Source: Monomorium pharaonis (taxonomy: Eukaryota; Arthropoda; Insecta; Hymenoptera; Formicidae). From it: a DNA stretch of 64,000 nucleotides. Under the pieces are notes generated by a model that had not been told where the DNA came from, made no database searches, and saw only the letters and a list, made by a program, of their open reading frames with translations. The position numbers and the translations under genes are program-made. Shown piece by piece: positions 13,701 to 25,730 of the stretch (position 1 is its first letter; each line of letters starts with the position of its first letter). Where the stretch lies: assembly GCF_013373865.1 (NCBI RefSeq), contig NC_050473.1, forward strand, positions 17,337,597-17,401,596, read 5' to 3'.

Positions 13701-14534
13701 GGTAAACGGGTACTTGTATATAGGACAGTGCCGTCAAAAATATATGGTCCAACTTTATCTTTATGCAACTTAAGCATGCCTTTTCGAATAAATGTACGCA
13801 TTTCTTCAGGTTCGAAATCAACCCGATACTGATATAAACGCCAATTTGGTACAGTAGGTAATTTGAAATGATTAGATTGCAGCATTGTATGTTCTCCAGA
13901 TGTACCTAAAAATTGATATAAATCAAATGTAAAAATGGTCATGTTATATACAAATCTTTTGCTATATTGGTTTACTGATATCTCCAGATAAGTGACATTC
14001 AAATAATTGCTGAATCGTAAAAGATACAAAAATATATCGCGATAAATTTTACTGTTTTAAAAAGATCATCTTGTAATAGACATATTTTTTTAGATGAAAA
14101 ATGTTCCTGAGATCCAAAAAATATTCTTTATTTTTTATCACTTTTTTTAGAATTCCATTAAAAAAAAAATTTTTTTTTAGGAGTATCTCGGCTAAAAGAA
14201 ATATATGTCTACCATAAAATATCCCTTTCAAAACAAAGTAAATTTTACTTGAAACTTTTTTTTCGTATCTCCTACACCTTAGTAATTACAAGCAGCACTT
14301 GTGTAGAAACACTGTACAAATTATAACACTTACATACCATCTTTATATTGCATCCAGATGTTATACTAACCTTTTTTAGTTACTAAGGTACTTGGTTTAC
14401 TAACAAAAATAGGCTCCAGCTTACGTCGACTACGTGTCTCTTTTGTCGAGCCACTTTCACTTTTAATCTCACTTTTAATTTCACCTTTAATCATTATACA
14501 AAAACTATTAAAAACTTTGACTACTAAATTAAAT

Positions 14535-14584
<50 letters not shown>

Positions 14585-15462
14585 GCAACACAGGCTAATG
14601 ATAACATTAACCATTAAGAACAATTAAATGATAAAAGATTACGATAGACTTCCACAAAAAACTTACTTTCTTCTTCTTTAATTTCCATTGGTACATATTG
14701 GGATGTGCTCGGTTGAGGATCATCTTCTTGCTTAATTTTCTGTTACAATAAGGTGTATCTATTTATGTCCTTATAAATTTTATTTAAATGTGTTAATAAA
14801 TATAAAATTCTCAAAATAAGCTTATATATCCAATTATAGTCCTCAATTAAAGTTATATTTTTCATTTATCTAGTTGTATTTAAAAAAATGCTTATCGGCA
14901 TCAATATTATTAAATATCACAAATTAAATTGGCAATCCATTTGCAACATTTTTCTACATCAGTTTGTATTTTTAAAAATGCTCATTTGCCATAACTTAAA
15001 AATTGTCATTTTTTACTTTACTAGAAAAAGATTCTTATTGGTATTATTATAATAAATGTTAGGATTATTATTAAGTTGATTTAATAATATTATTTTACTA
15101 TTCATGTTCAACTTATAATTGGACCTCAAGACTGAAAATTTAATCAGTATGTAGTTTGAACTTAAAAATGTAAATAAAAATATATAAGAATATCAGCTCA
15201 AATCATTAAATAGGGGAATTATAAGTAGTTTCGTTTCTTTTCTCCACATAACATGTTGACTTAAAAAAAATTATAAGCAAAATAAAATTAACAATAAGTA
15301 AAAAGTTATTAACTTTTTAACGTTATTATTTAAATTTTATTTATTTACTGTCTAACTCTGTTTTAAATATTTCAAATAAAAAATATATTTAAATAATATT
15401 CAAATTAAAAATAATATAACAAATCATACTTTAACAATTCCTCTTGATGGTGCTCGTTCCTG

Positions 15463-15493
<31 letters not shown>

Positions 15494-17014
15494 TCAATTA
15501 CAAGATATAAAAAGTAGAAGTGTGTTAGCGTCTAATCAAAACTGGATTCTAAAATTAAAATCAAATTTTGGTTCTTAAATCAATTTCGGTCAAAACCAAA
15601 ACTTTTCTTTAATCAAGTTTAGTCAAAAGTTTATAGTCAAAAATACTTTTGTTTCTAGAATCCAGGCATGCTTAAAATTTAAATTGATATTCACAAATAA
15701 TATAATACCTAGTAACTTATTGGAAAATTTTTATTGATACCAAATAAGTAAAAATACTACATCAATCTGTTAAAATATTGATTTTATATGGATTTTATTA
15801 ACATTATGACTTGTGACTGACATTATAATTATGTTTTTAAATTGTTACTTTATAATATACTATTCCTAAACATTATAATTACAATGTAAAATATTACTTC
15901 TTAATGTTTTACTCAAATACTTTTCATAACGAAATTGTATACAACATTGTATACAACATAAATTGTATACAGCATACAATAAGAACTACATATTTGAAAA
16001 CATTACTTTATAAAATATCACTGTAATAACGTTGTTTCAATGTCTTATTTAGTATATATTTTTTTTGCAACTGCCAATAATATACATCTCAAAATAAATA
16101 TCTTTTTATTGTTTAATTTATTAAAAACATATTTAAGTATTTATTTATTTAAAAGAAGTATTGTAACTCCTCTTTGTCCATAACTGTAAATACATAAACT
16201 CTAGCAAGAAATAAAATCAGGCGGCAAGACAAGATGAACAAATTTAAACCAACAAAAACTATAAACATACAGTTCAATGTCAAATTTGTTGTGCTCTACT
16301 TACATGCTCATCTGGCATTGCCGCTTAATATTATTTCTTTGTTGAACTTCTCATAAAACTTATATGACTTTCTTTAAACTCTAGCAAGACAAAATACAAT
16401 AAATTTCAATTTCTATAAGGACTGAAGCCATTACAATCATTTTTGGCTAAAACTAAAACTCATATTTTAGAGTCAAAATCAAAACCAAACATTTATAATC
16501 AAAGATTAAGAATAATTATACTATACATCAGATAAACATATATAAGATGTCATTAAAAATCTAAATGCTTTATCATACACATCAAGTTAATCAGAAAAAA
16601 ATTTTAAATAGAAGAGTATTTGAAACAAATATATTAAATTAATAAAAAATATAGTTAATTTTAGATATTTAAAGAGTAAGAGGGAAAAATTATATCAGTA
16701 AGGCCCAACTTTCACAACTTAATTTAACCAGAGTTTAATTACAAGAGTAAACAAAAGAATTTATTCCATATAAAACAAATTTTTTTTGACATGATTAGCT
16801 CAACTTGCGGTTAACCTAAGTTATGAACTGAACCTAAGCTATAATATTCATTTCTTGGTTCTTTTTCTTAATTTGATATTTAAAAAGCGGCAAATATTTT
16901 TTTCCCTTATTATGTGTTACTTACCGACTCTGAGCCTCTATCGTATGGTTTTTTACGATACGAGGTAGAGGTAGAGGGTTCATCAATATCATAACCTCTC
17001 TCTTGTTTGGACAT
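10744..17014 (-). CDS. PIWI-clade Argonaute (Aubergine/Siwi-like), complete
   Basis: A piRNA-guided endonuclease, expected in germline cytoplasm (nuage) or nucleus, that silences transposons. Coding exons (high to low): 16925-17014, 15430-15459, 14667-14739, 14371-14484, 13697-13905, 13422-13607, 13180-13347, 12606-12879, 12083-12456, 11551-11959, 10744-11384. All phases agree, giving 855 residues. Order: disordered tail 1-103, N domain, PAZ about 262-375, MID about 490-610, PIWI about 545-842. Visible residues are a Y-K-Q-K-type 5'-phosphate pocket (YAAIKKKCCLDRPVPSQVF), catalytic D630 (GFDVCRD), probable E667, D700 (VIYRDG) and H827 (PCHYAKK), so slicer activity is likely. It ends LENRLFFL, like the family's RLYYL. 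The tail has only three isolated RG dipeptides (6-7, 26-27, 36-37) but four I-K-x-E motifs (43, 61, 68, 72). I cannot tell Aub from Piwi orthology by eye. Confidence 0.9.
14540..14580. repeat. (TA)n microsatellite in a PIWI intron
   Basis: About 20 uninterrupted TA units lie just upstream, in transcript direction, of PIWI coding exon 4. A second, shorter (TA)n occurs at about 15472-15494 next to exon 2. Confidence 0.95.
14740..16924 (-). other. PIWI introns around the 30 bp coding exon 2
   Basis: These are AT-rich introns flanking the tiny exon 15430-15459. Two stretches, about 15535-15665 and 16410-16510, share TCAAAAxCAAAA-like words and may be remnants of one old repeat. No other exon is seen. 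Confidence 0.4.
16701..16833. mobile_element. degenerate MITE-like element in PIWI intron 1
   Basis: The left end GGCCCAACTTTCACAACTTA, the following AGAGTTTAATTA and an internal ATAAAACAAATTT resemble the element at 8038-8155. The right end (AAGTTATGAACTGAACCT) is a weaker inverted match. No coding capacity. Confidence 0.4.
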
Positions 17015-18470
17015 TTCTACGATTTAATGCCGACAGCAAAAAATAATTAGTAGTATTGGTTTCTGAAAAATAATTTAACATATAATGTATTATGTTTTAC
17101 GTTATTATAATTTATTATGTTTCCAGTTTGAGTTAAGCAAGATTTATTCGGACAAATGTTTCGCGTCATAATTTTAGAAACTCATCAGAGAGAGTTCAGC
17201 GTTTCTCTGTGATTACAAAGGACTATAAGATCACGTTACGGATCTTGCGGTTGTAAGTACTTAGTCACTAAGAACTGATAAGAAAAATCCTACTTAGGTC
17301 TACATCAAATTACTGTAAATTCACAATTTCTCGTGATTTAATTATTTAATATTAAAAAAATTTTCATATATTATAATTGCAATATTTGTTTTAACATGCA
17401 AATAAAATTATAAACAGAAAATGGATAAAAATAAACAAAAAAATACCTCACATCTTTAGAAATAAGTATTTATGCCTCGCGATAGAACATATTCACAATT
17501 TCAAGTTTCATTAAAAAAAAACTTAGAATCATCTAAACACGTAGTATCACTTTATCATGTGATGACGCATTATTTCTTCGAGTTAAAAAATGCTACATTT
17601 CCGTTGTTTTGAAACGCTAACAAAAATCAAAGAATACCTGATGATTCTTTATAATCGGATCTATATCTCACGACAGAAAAATTTAATCACACTTTCGCGC
17701 ACGCATGATGAAAGGACGCTATCGCTAAAGGACAACGATTACGAAACTGTTTAGTCGCCCGATATCGCTGTTTCTATTTTATTGCTGTGACGAAGATTAG
17801 CTCCGATTTCTCAATGTTCCCGTTCATTTTCACAGGCAGAATTAAGAATCGGGAGACCAAACGAGCTGTCTGCGGTCTCTCCCTTTACTTGCACTGCTTA
17901 TTTAGTTGCAAATCATATTACCCGGGATTATAACATAAAAATAAACAGCCTCGCGTCAAATGTCGATCTCCGAGAATTTTCTCACATGCCGCCTACCTTG
18001 TATCTCACTCAGTCTCGGATTAAGATTGTTTTCCAAGATTCTCGGAATTCAAGAAATATTCTGTAGTCAGAAACACGTGTAAGCTCAACACCATCGAGAA
18101 GCGTGCCAGTTCAACTTTAACGACGCATCTACGGCTTGTGATGCCTATTGTAAATACCTATCGACAAATCACAAATTCTACGTATTATATCGGATTTTAT
18201 CTTACTTGACCAATAACGGGTGTAGTGTCATCCGGAAATGGAATACGATTGGTCCCAATCGGTTGATCGGAGGAAGCTTCCACAGGATCGCTGACCGCAC
18301 AAATCGATGCCACTCGTGGATTTCGCTTCGTCGGCGTTTGCTTTGAAGATCGCGTACCCCGGTAAGCGCGCCAAATGCGCTAACGTGTCACAATAATCGA
18401 TGCGGGACGCGCACGATGCGAATCGGAGAGTCGTCGTACTTCGAATGAGAGGGAGAAAGATAGTCGAAGC
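17015..18470 (-). promoter_or_regulatory. PIWI 5' UTR and probable promoter region
   Basis: Upstream of the PIWI ATG, the minus strand carries an acceptor (ATTTTTCAG, at about 17062-17070), implying a 5' UTR intron. A possible matching donor, CAA|GTAAGA, lies at about 18202-18209. GC and CpG content rise at about 17690-18000 and 18200-18470, which could hold the transcription start. All of this is inferred from splice-like words and composition. Confidence 0.35.
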
Positions 18471-18547
18471 GAATCACTGGAAAAACGGCGGGTAGATCGC
18501 TCTCTTTAAAGCGACCAATCGGCGTCTGCATAACAAACAATAGACAC

Positions 18548-18657
18548 GTTCTTTTTAGCTTGCACCGCTGCATTGGTGCAACAAGTTTAAGTGAGATAAA
18601 TATACCTTTTCTCATTCGAACTTACTGCACCAATGCAGTTGTGCAGCGAAAAAGAAC
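18548..18657. mobile_element. short foldback (hairpin) repeat, copy 1
   Basis: An approximately 50 bp arm (GTTCTTTTTAGC, then CTGCATTGGTGCAACAAGTT) is followed after a short AT-rich loop by its near reverse complement (AACTTACTGCACCAATGCAG, then GCGAAAAAGAAC). No ORF or clear target duplication. A related copy follows at 18713-18816 and a third at 30849-30925. Confidence 0.7.
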
Positions 18658-18712
18658 AGACCAAATACTCATCCCGTGCACATGCATAGTACCAGAAAGA
18701 AATCTGAGGTCC

Positions 18713-18816
18713 GTTTTTTTTTCGCTGCACTGCTGCACCGGTGCAATAAGTTAAAATGAGAAAAAATATATTTGTCTTACTCTAACCTGTTGCACCAGTG
18801 TAGAGAAAAAAAACAA
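18713..18816. mobile_element. short foldback repeat, copy 2
   Basis: Same plan as copy 1: GCTGCACTGCTGCACCGGTG, a CAATAAGTT block, a loop ending TTTGTCTTACT, then the degenerate inverse CTGTTGCACCAGTG followed by a purine run. It lies about 55 bp from copy 1 in the same orientation. Confidence 0.6.
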
Positions 18817-20183
18817 GTCACTGGTTCAATGCTGGTTTCTCTCTAGTAGTACTTTTTTTTTGTAAGTTATATATATTTAATATTTTTATAACAGATTTTC
18901 AGCAATTAATATTTCTGTTGGAGTGTCTAATTGGTGCTTCTTTTTATTCAAGTGAATACTGCTACTTCTATGCTGTGCTATGCCGCAATACTGCATTGAT
19001 GATGATATTACATTTGTCGCGCATGCAAGAAAAAATCCGGCAACGATCAGCAACACTGGCGCACTCTTGCATAGCAACAAAGAATGAAATGGCTCAGAAT
19101 CTGAGCCTCAGATGACTTGTGTGTTGATCGGCTCGATCGGCCATTGAAACGAAACGATGTTACCTGATTTTCTGCGAATATGGCATTTTTATTTTTGGCT
19201 CTGAGCCATCCAGCGATGCTAAACAATGTTGGGCAATGAGTAAAATTGAATTGATAGTCTGTAGAAAAACGTCTCAAATTTAACTCTGAAGGGGGAAAAA
19301 AAGAGGTTATGTAGGGAAGGACACGAGAAATTTTTTTGTAATTCATGATATATTTTAATTCTTGAAGATAAACGCGGGTAAATGTTAGAGGCTTGAAGCA
19401 TCTTTTTCATGACTTGTGTACGCCTACTTTCTCGTTTCGAGTGCGTATCTGCATACACGTGTGAAAGATGAGCGTATGTTCTGCCGGCAGAACATTTCAA
19501 CACTGAATGGATGAAAATTGGGATCGTTTGCGCAATATATATTCGACTATTTTTACTTTAGTGCTCAATGCTTAAAGCATTATTTTATCTTCGTTGCTTA
19601 TCAAATATTAAAAAAAAATTAATGAAGTTTAAAAGTGCTGTAAAATAACGCGAAGCAAATGTCTGCATTGTATTCGGGAATCAGGTAATTTGAGATGATG
19701 GGTGCATTGTGAATGCATAGTATGTGAAACGTGAACTTTACAGATTTTCAGTATTGTAAGTGAATTTTAAAATGCATCCCATGTGACTTCAGTCAAAATT
19801 TCACATTTCACAAAGTGAAATATAAATGACTTGTCCTTTTTTTACTTTCAACAATAGTGTATACTAATTTTAACATCAGTTTAACTTGCATAATCTTTTT
19901 CCAATTATTAGATTATACATAAGAGAAAAAATTATATATATTTTTTACTGATATATTTTCTATCTGTATAATTTTATGTTCTTCATGGTTATTGAAATCT
20001 GCATGGATTTCAGAGTCACAATCAAATTGCATTCATTTAAATAACACCAAAGAAATTATGCAATTTGCAATATACAATTACATATATTTCAAACATTATT
20101 AGATTACATTAGTGACATAGTATTACGAATCATATATGAACTAAAAAAAAAGAATAAACTTCTCTAAAGGATTTATTATTTAA
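18817..20183. other. intergenic between PIWI 5' end and CABLES 3' flank
   Basis: AT-rich DNA with several short ORFs on both strands that overlap each other and match no family I know. No RNA gene seen. Confidence 0.45.
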
Positions 20184-20305
20184 GGCTGCTTTCCTTTTAG
20201 GGAACACAATTGACACAAGCATTGTTCTATCTTTTTTTATGTTCAATAAGTAACAAAGATAGAATGATATTTGTGTCGATTGTGTTCCCTAAAAGGATAA
20301 CAGCC
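20184..20305. mobile_element. MITE-like inverted repeat
   Basis: The left end GGCTGCTTTCCTTTTAGGGA, then ACACAATTGACACAA, pairs with the right end TTGTGTCGATTGTGTTCCCT, then AAAAGGATAACAGCC. The arms are about 50 bp and the element 122 bp. I could not find a clean target duplication. Confidence 0.65.
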
Positions 20306-23300
20306 GAAATATATATGTGTGTGTGATACACTTTTGCAAATATATTCCATTATAATTGACACACTGCTATATACTAGTAACTAGACACACAATTTATTAT
20401 TTTTAAGGTATATTATTCTAAGTTTGTAAATACAATCCAAATTTAACTTATTGAAATAAACCGACATAAAAATGGTGTCTTTTGCATTGAAATGATGTTT
20501 GTCTCACAAGTATTGTATATGAATCATGTATACATGTTCTTATTTGTAGAAATCGTACATTTTCTCAAAATTATCAACATTTTTCAATATTTTTATAGAT
20601 ACAAGAAAAGTAACAATTTTTACTAAAAATGCTTTAAAAAAAATTTTATATAGAATCATCAGAAATAAAGTAAAACTTGATATGATTTATATTATAAATT
20701 TAGTATTTAGAGAAAATGCACAATAGGATATTTTATATACACATATATATGTATGGGTAATTTAATTCAATAACAAATACAAGAATGAGTCTCTCATGCC
20801 TCAAGTTTGCTCCTAAAAATAGAAAGTATATATAAAACAAGAGAATTATTACAAACCTATTAAAGATAAATATCATATATGAAATCTGCTTATGAAAATA
20901 TGAAATTTTCATGTGTAAAAACTACAACTTCTAGGACGTAGGAGATATTTTATACAAGTATACTAAAGATTTATTAAACTACTGATATATTACGTTACAA
21001 TTGTATGACACCAAATAGATTAAAAGTGATATTATAGAAGCTTACATAAAAACTAATTACTTTAAAGACTATCATTTCATCTTCGAACATGTATATATTT
21101 ATATTCTTAGTCTGTATTCATCATAGGTTTAGATGACTACATAATTCTCAGCTCGTGATATTAATGATATCTTCTGCACACACAAATTAAAACTTTGAAT
21201 CAAATGTCTATATTTTGTTCTAAGATATCAGATAGAAATTTAAACTAATTTACATATATATATATATATACTCTATCTTCTATATTTAATAAACCAATAA
21301 TTTCTTCCTAATTATCTTGAATGCTTTCTGTAAGCTTACTTGATGGTAAGCTACAAACAAAGTTTGGCTAATGTTACGAGAATGGGATGCTAAAGAGTGT
21401 ATTTTTTTCTTCAGTTATACGAAATTGACTGTACAAAGAATGTATACACCGTATGCATATGTATATGTATAAAATGTGTATCTTGAAAATTTTTTATATT
21501 TACACAAATATTTTCAAAAATTTTGACAACTGATAAGAATATAGTGCACACAATGAAATTAAAAATACAAAAGTGTATCCTATGAAACACTTATACTTTG
21601 ATTACATTCTTCGATATTCACCGTTAGTGTTCGCAATCTATAGAATACATTACATATGCTACAGATTTTCAGTAAATATTGAAACACAACTTTTGTCAGT
21701 AAAACTTGGAACTAAAATGTGATAATATATTATAGTAAGAACAAAAGAGACCATAACTAATGTTTTTATGTGTATAAAAATTGAGCGAAATGTTAATTCT
21801 ATAAATATAATTGAGCACAGCGTATATATACATATTCTATAACAGTTGAAATAAATGTAATTTAAGTCTCAATAATAACGAAACATGTAATGAAAATATT
21901 TCACGTACTGTAAAATATAAATAGAACTATATATATTAAATAAAACAAGCTTAATTTAGTCAGTTTGTACGAAAACTACTGAATCTTTACTTAAGAAAAA
22001 GATACATTTTATACGTTTTTAATAGCATTCTGAAAATAAAAGATACATTTATTTAATTTGAAAATATTTATAATATATTAGCATTATTTAGAAGGAATAT
22101 GGCTGAGTTTAAAATACAATAAAGTAATAAAAAATATATATATAAAATATAATATATATCGCTTTCTTTATAAAGCTATAAGAGGTTACTTTATTACATT
22201 CAAAATGTGTTATTTACAATGTTCAGGATATATAATGATTAAAACTAAGAAAACGAGAAAATCGACATAAAATGAAAAAATAAAATGTTAGTTACGTGTT
22301 ACTTTATAATAAAATATATACTCAATTTTATATGTATATATATATATGTATATAAAATATATATATATATATAAAATTAAAAACAACTTATGTCTACAAG
22401 TCTATATTATAAAACAGACAGGATTTCAAAACAAAATATAGTCATATTCTAATAACACTTATGTTACAATCACTTATGTGTCTTATATTACAACGTCTAA
22501 TCCTTATAACTTTATTTCTATACGGATATTATTAAAAAAATTGGAAGAATATATTATTAATATAAGTTATAAACTTGATAAGATGAGTTATAACTTGTAT
22601 CTTTATTAGAACTTTTTGTTGACGCTATGAATATATAAAATATATATTTTTATGATATTAATGCAAATTATAAAGACTACAAAATTAGTAAGAAATTTAA
22701 TGTATCCATATATTTATAACTGAATCAATACTTATAAAGACCTTTTTTCCATGCCCTCTGTATAATGGAAATTTGTATATGATCATTGTTATATTTTTAC
22801 TAGCATCAACATTAATTTTAAAAAATTATATAACCATTGCGCGTAATACCTATATTTTTAATCTGGTCGTTTGCTGCCATACAAATACTATTAAGCTTTA
22901 ACTATCGTGTTAAGACTTTTAGGAAGTGCTTTCTTAAGTTACTCTTATATATTCTGTCAGATTTATGCCAAACTTTATGTTTTGTTTGTAAGAAATATCA
23001 AGTTCTATTGTTTATTTCATAAAAGCATAGCAAGATCAAAATATTTTCAGAAAAAACTAATTCCTTTTGTGAAAAAAAAACCTATGTAATTAAAATGAGA
23101 ATAGCAGCTGTTTTGTGATGTGTGTATGTGTGTGTGTATATATATATATATAACGTAATAGAAAGACTTTAAAAAGAAAACTGCTTAACTTTTTTTCCAA
23201 CCAAAACACTTTTATCTAACACATTTTTTACTTTAAACAGAAGAGTTATTTAAGTAGCTTATTTTACATATATTTTATTATTTTTAAACATAAAGCTGTA

Positions 23301-23933
23301 TTCTGACATGTAAAGTATATAAAACATTAAAACGTTAATTTTTAAAAACTATTATATGTATATTTATTTTATCGAGAAAGAATTAAATATCACAAAACCG
23401 CTGATAATAACATCTTTTATGAGTCGATTCAAGTGATATTTCACAAAATGTGTTCTATATTTATATCTTCTATATCTATATCTCATAAAACAAAAATTGT
23501 TCATTCACAAAGATTGTATTAATGTGTGATAATATATATTAAACGTAATATTTTCGCATTATTCATTTACTGATATTTAAACTGATATTTAAACAAATAA
23601 TTAAAATTATTCAAATAATAAAATAGTATTCACAGCATGCAGCAACTACTACATTGGTAACTTGCAAGAGAAATTATATTGAAAAAAAAAGGAATAATTG
23701 AAAAAATTATCTTATTATTTTTTCAATCATTCCTTATTACATGGCTCTTTACATTAACACGTTGAGTGCGGTTAAACCATATATAACAAGTCGAAATAAT
23801 TGAAATAAAAAGTATGTCATATATATCAATGTAATCTTTTGAAGATTTTTTTCGAAGACCGAAATTCATTATAGATATGATTTTTTCATAAAGCGGTTTT
23901 GAAATTGCACGAAAAAAATGATACAAAAGAATG
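20306..23933 (-). other. CABLES 3' flank, probably including a long AT-rich 3' UTR
   Basis: 3.6 kb of very AT-rich sequence follows the CABLES stop codon. It contains many TTTATT words (AATAAA on the minus strand) and short TA/GT microsatellites (for example about 22325-22375 and 23115-23150). No coding exon is recognised. The 3' end of the transcript cannot be placed. Confidence 0.4.
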
Positions 23934-25666
23934 TCAGGATTCATAAATTAATCGCTGATAATGAGGAAATATTTCCCATGTTGGCAAATGCAAACCAAAT
24001 TCTAAAGCTACCAATACAGCAAACTCAGACGTAATTAACTCCTTGCGATTTAATCGGAATACACCCTCAATTCTCTGTAAATAATAGTAATGATAATATT
24101 GTGTAAAAACTTTGTTATTACATAATACAAGATAAAGATACCTCGATGAGAGATTTAAGAATATCACCCTTCACATCATTCAATTTTGCAGCGAGGAGTA
24201 AACAAGCACCAGCACATAACTTCCGTGTTTGCTTCGTCACGATATTTCGAAGAATAAGTTTCTCGAAATATACATAGGCCATTGCGACAGTGAGTAAATC
24301 AATACCATATTCCAATTTAGCTATTTTTCTCATTTCTCGTTTTAAGCTAAAAGAAAAACTTGTAAAAATAATAGTGCAATACTTAAGAATAAAAATTATT
24401 GATTAAAGTATAAATTAGTCCTCTATATACCTGCGTAGCTTACTCAGAGTGAGTTGAATGTGTGGAAACTTTTCTTTAAATTTATCATTTAATTCTTTCT
24501 TCAAATCGGAAGGTCTTACATAATCAATAACAGATGCCTATATGATTGTAAAATATTATGTGTATGAGTTGTATTAATCAAAATTAAAATTATTAATTAA
24601 ATTAATTAGAATTAAAATGTGTACCATATATGATGTAAATGTTAGTAACGTTCTATGTTTCCCAGCAATAAGTTCTGGATCGTCTAATAAATTTGGATTA
24701 TACTGGGCAGATTGTTCATCCCATTCATAAACTGTAATAATGTATAGTAAAATTACAATTATTATTTTACGTATAGTATATTAATACATATAATATTAAT
24801 ATACATTAATTTGATAAAAAATTAAGAATTATGTCCTTATACTTACCTTTAGAATCGGCACTGAAAGACAATGGTGGAGACTCGGAAGTTATGTAATGAG
24901 CACGATTTGTAGCTGTATCATAGGAAAGACACCTAAAAATAAAAAAAAGCATTATAAAATACATTATATAATTATTTTATTTTTTGGCATGCAATGTATT
25001 TCCAAATTATTGCAAATTTTTCATTAACAAATATTAAAATTTAAGAATACTTAAAAATTAAGGTACTAGCTTCTAATTTTTCAAAATCGTAAAAAATAAA
25101 AGAATATTATAATAAAAATTAAAATTATGTTTGAATTTTATGTTTTAATATCCGATTATAAAAATATGAAAAATCTTTAAGCTATTATAAAACAATAATA
25201 ATTATCCGATTCTTATAAAAAAATGAATTCTAAAATCATGAAAAAAATTTAGTATTTTAGAAAATATATGAAACTTCTCTACTCTATCTAACAAGAGAAT
25301 ACTCGATTTACGCATAAACGGTAAAGTGAAGAGAGCGTTTATCTTAATATCACATTGATAAATATCTAGTAAATACGACATAGAAGGTGGCTTTCCTGTG
25401 CAAACTAAACGACCTTTCGTTCGATCCAAGGATATTTTCTCGCTGGACGGAGTATAGAATACTATTTATATAGATAAAAGATATACAATGAATATATATA
25501 CATTTAAGTACATGCTACATTCATATATTTTTAAAATACTTATATTTTTCTCCATATATATATATAAACATGTAAAATCTTTCTGCAATGTGTATATATT
25601 AGACATTTTAGTGAATAATTTAAAAATGTATAAAATAAAATGTGTAATTTATACATAATATATATA

Positions 25667-25730
<64 letters not shown>

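Noticed and set aside
15900..15985. Repeated GTATACAA words near 15.95 kb
   Set aside because: Short palindromic AT-rich words with no consistent unit or element boundary.
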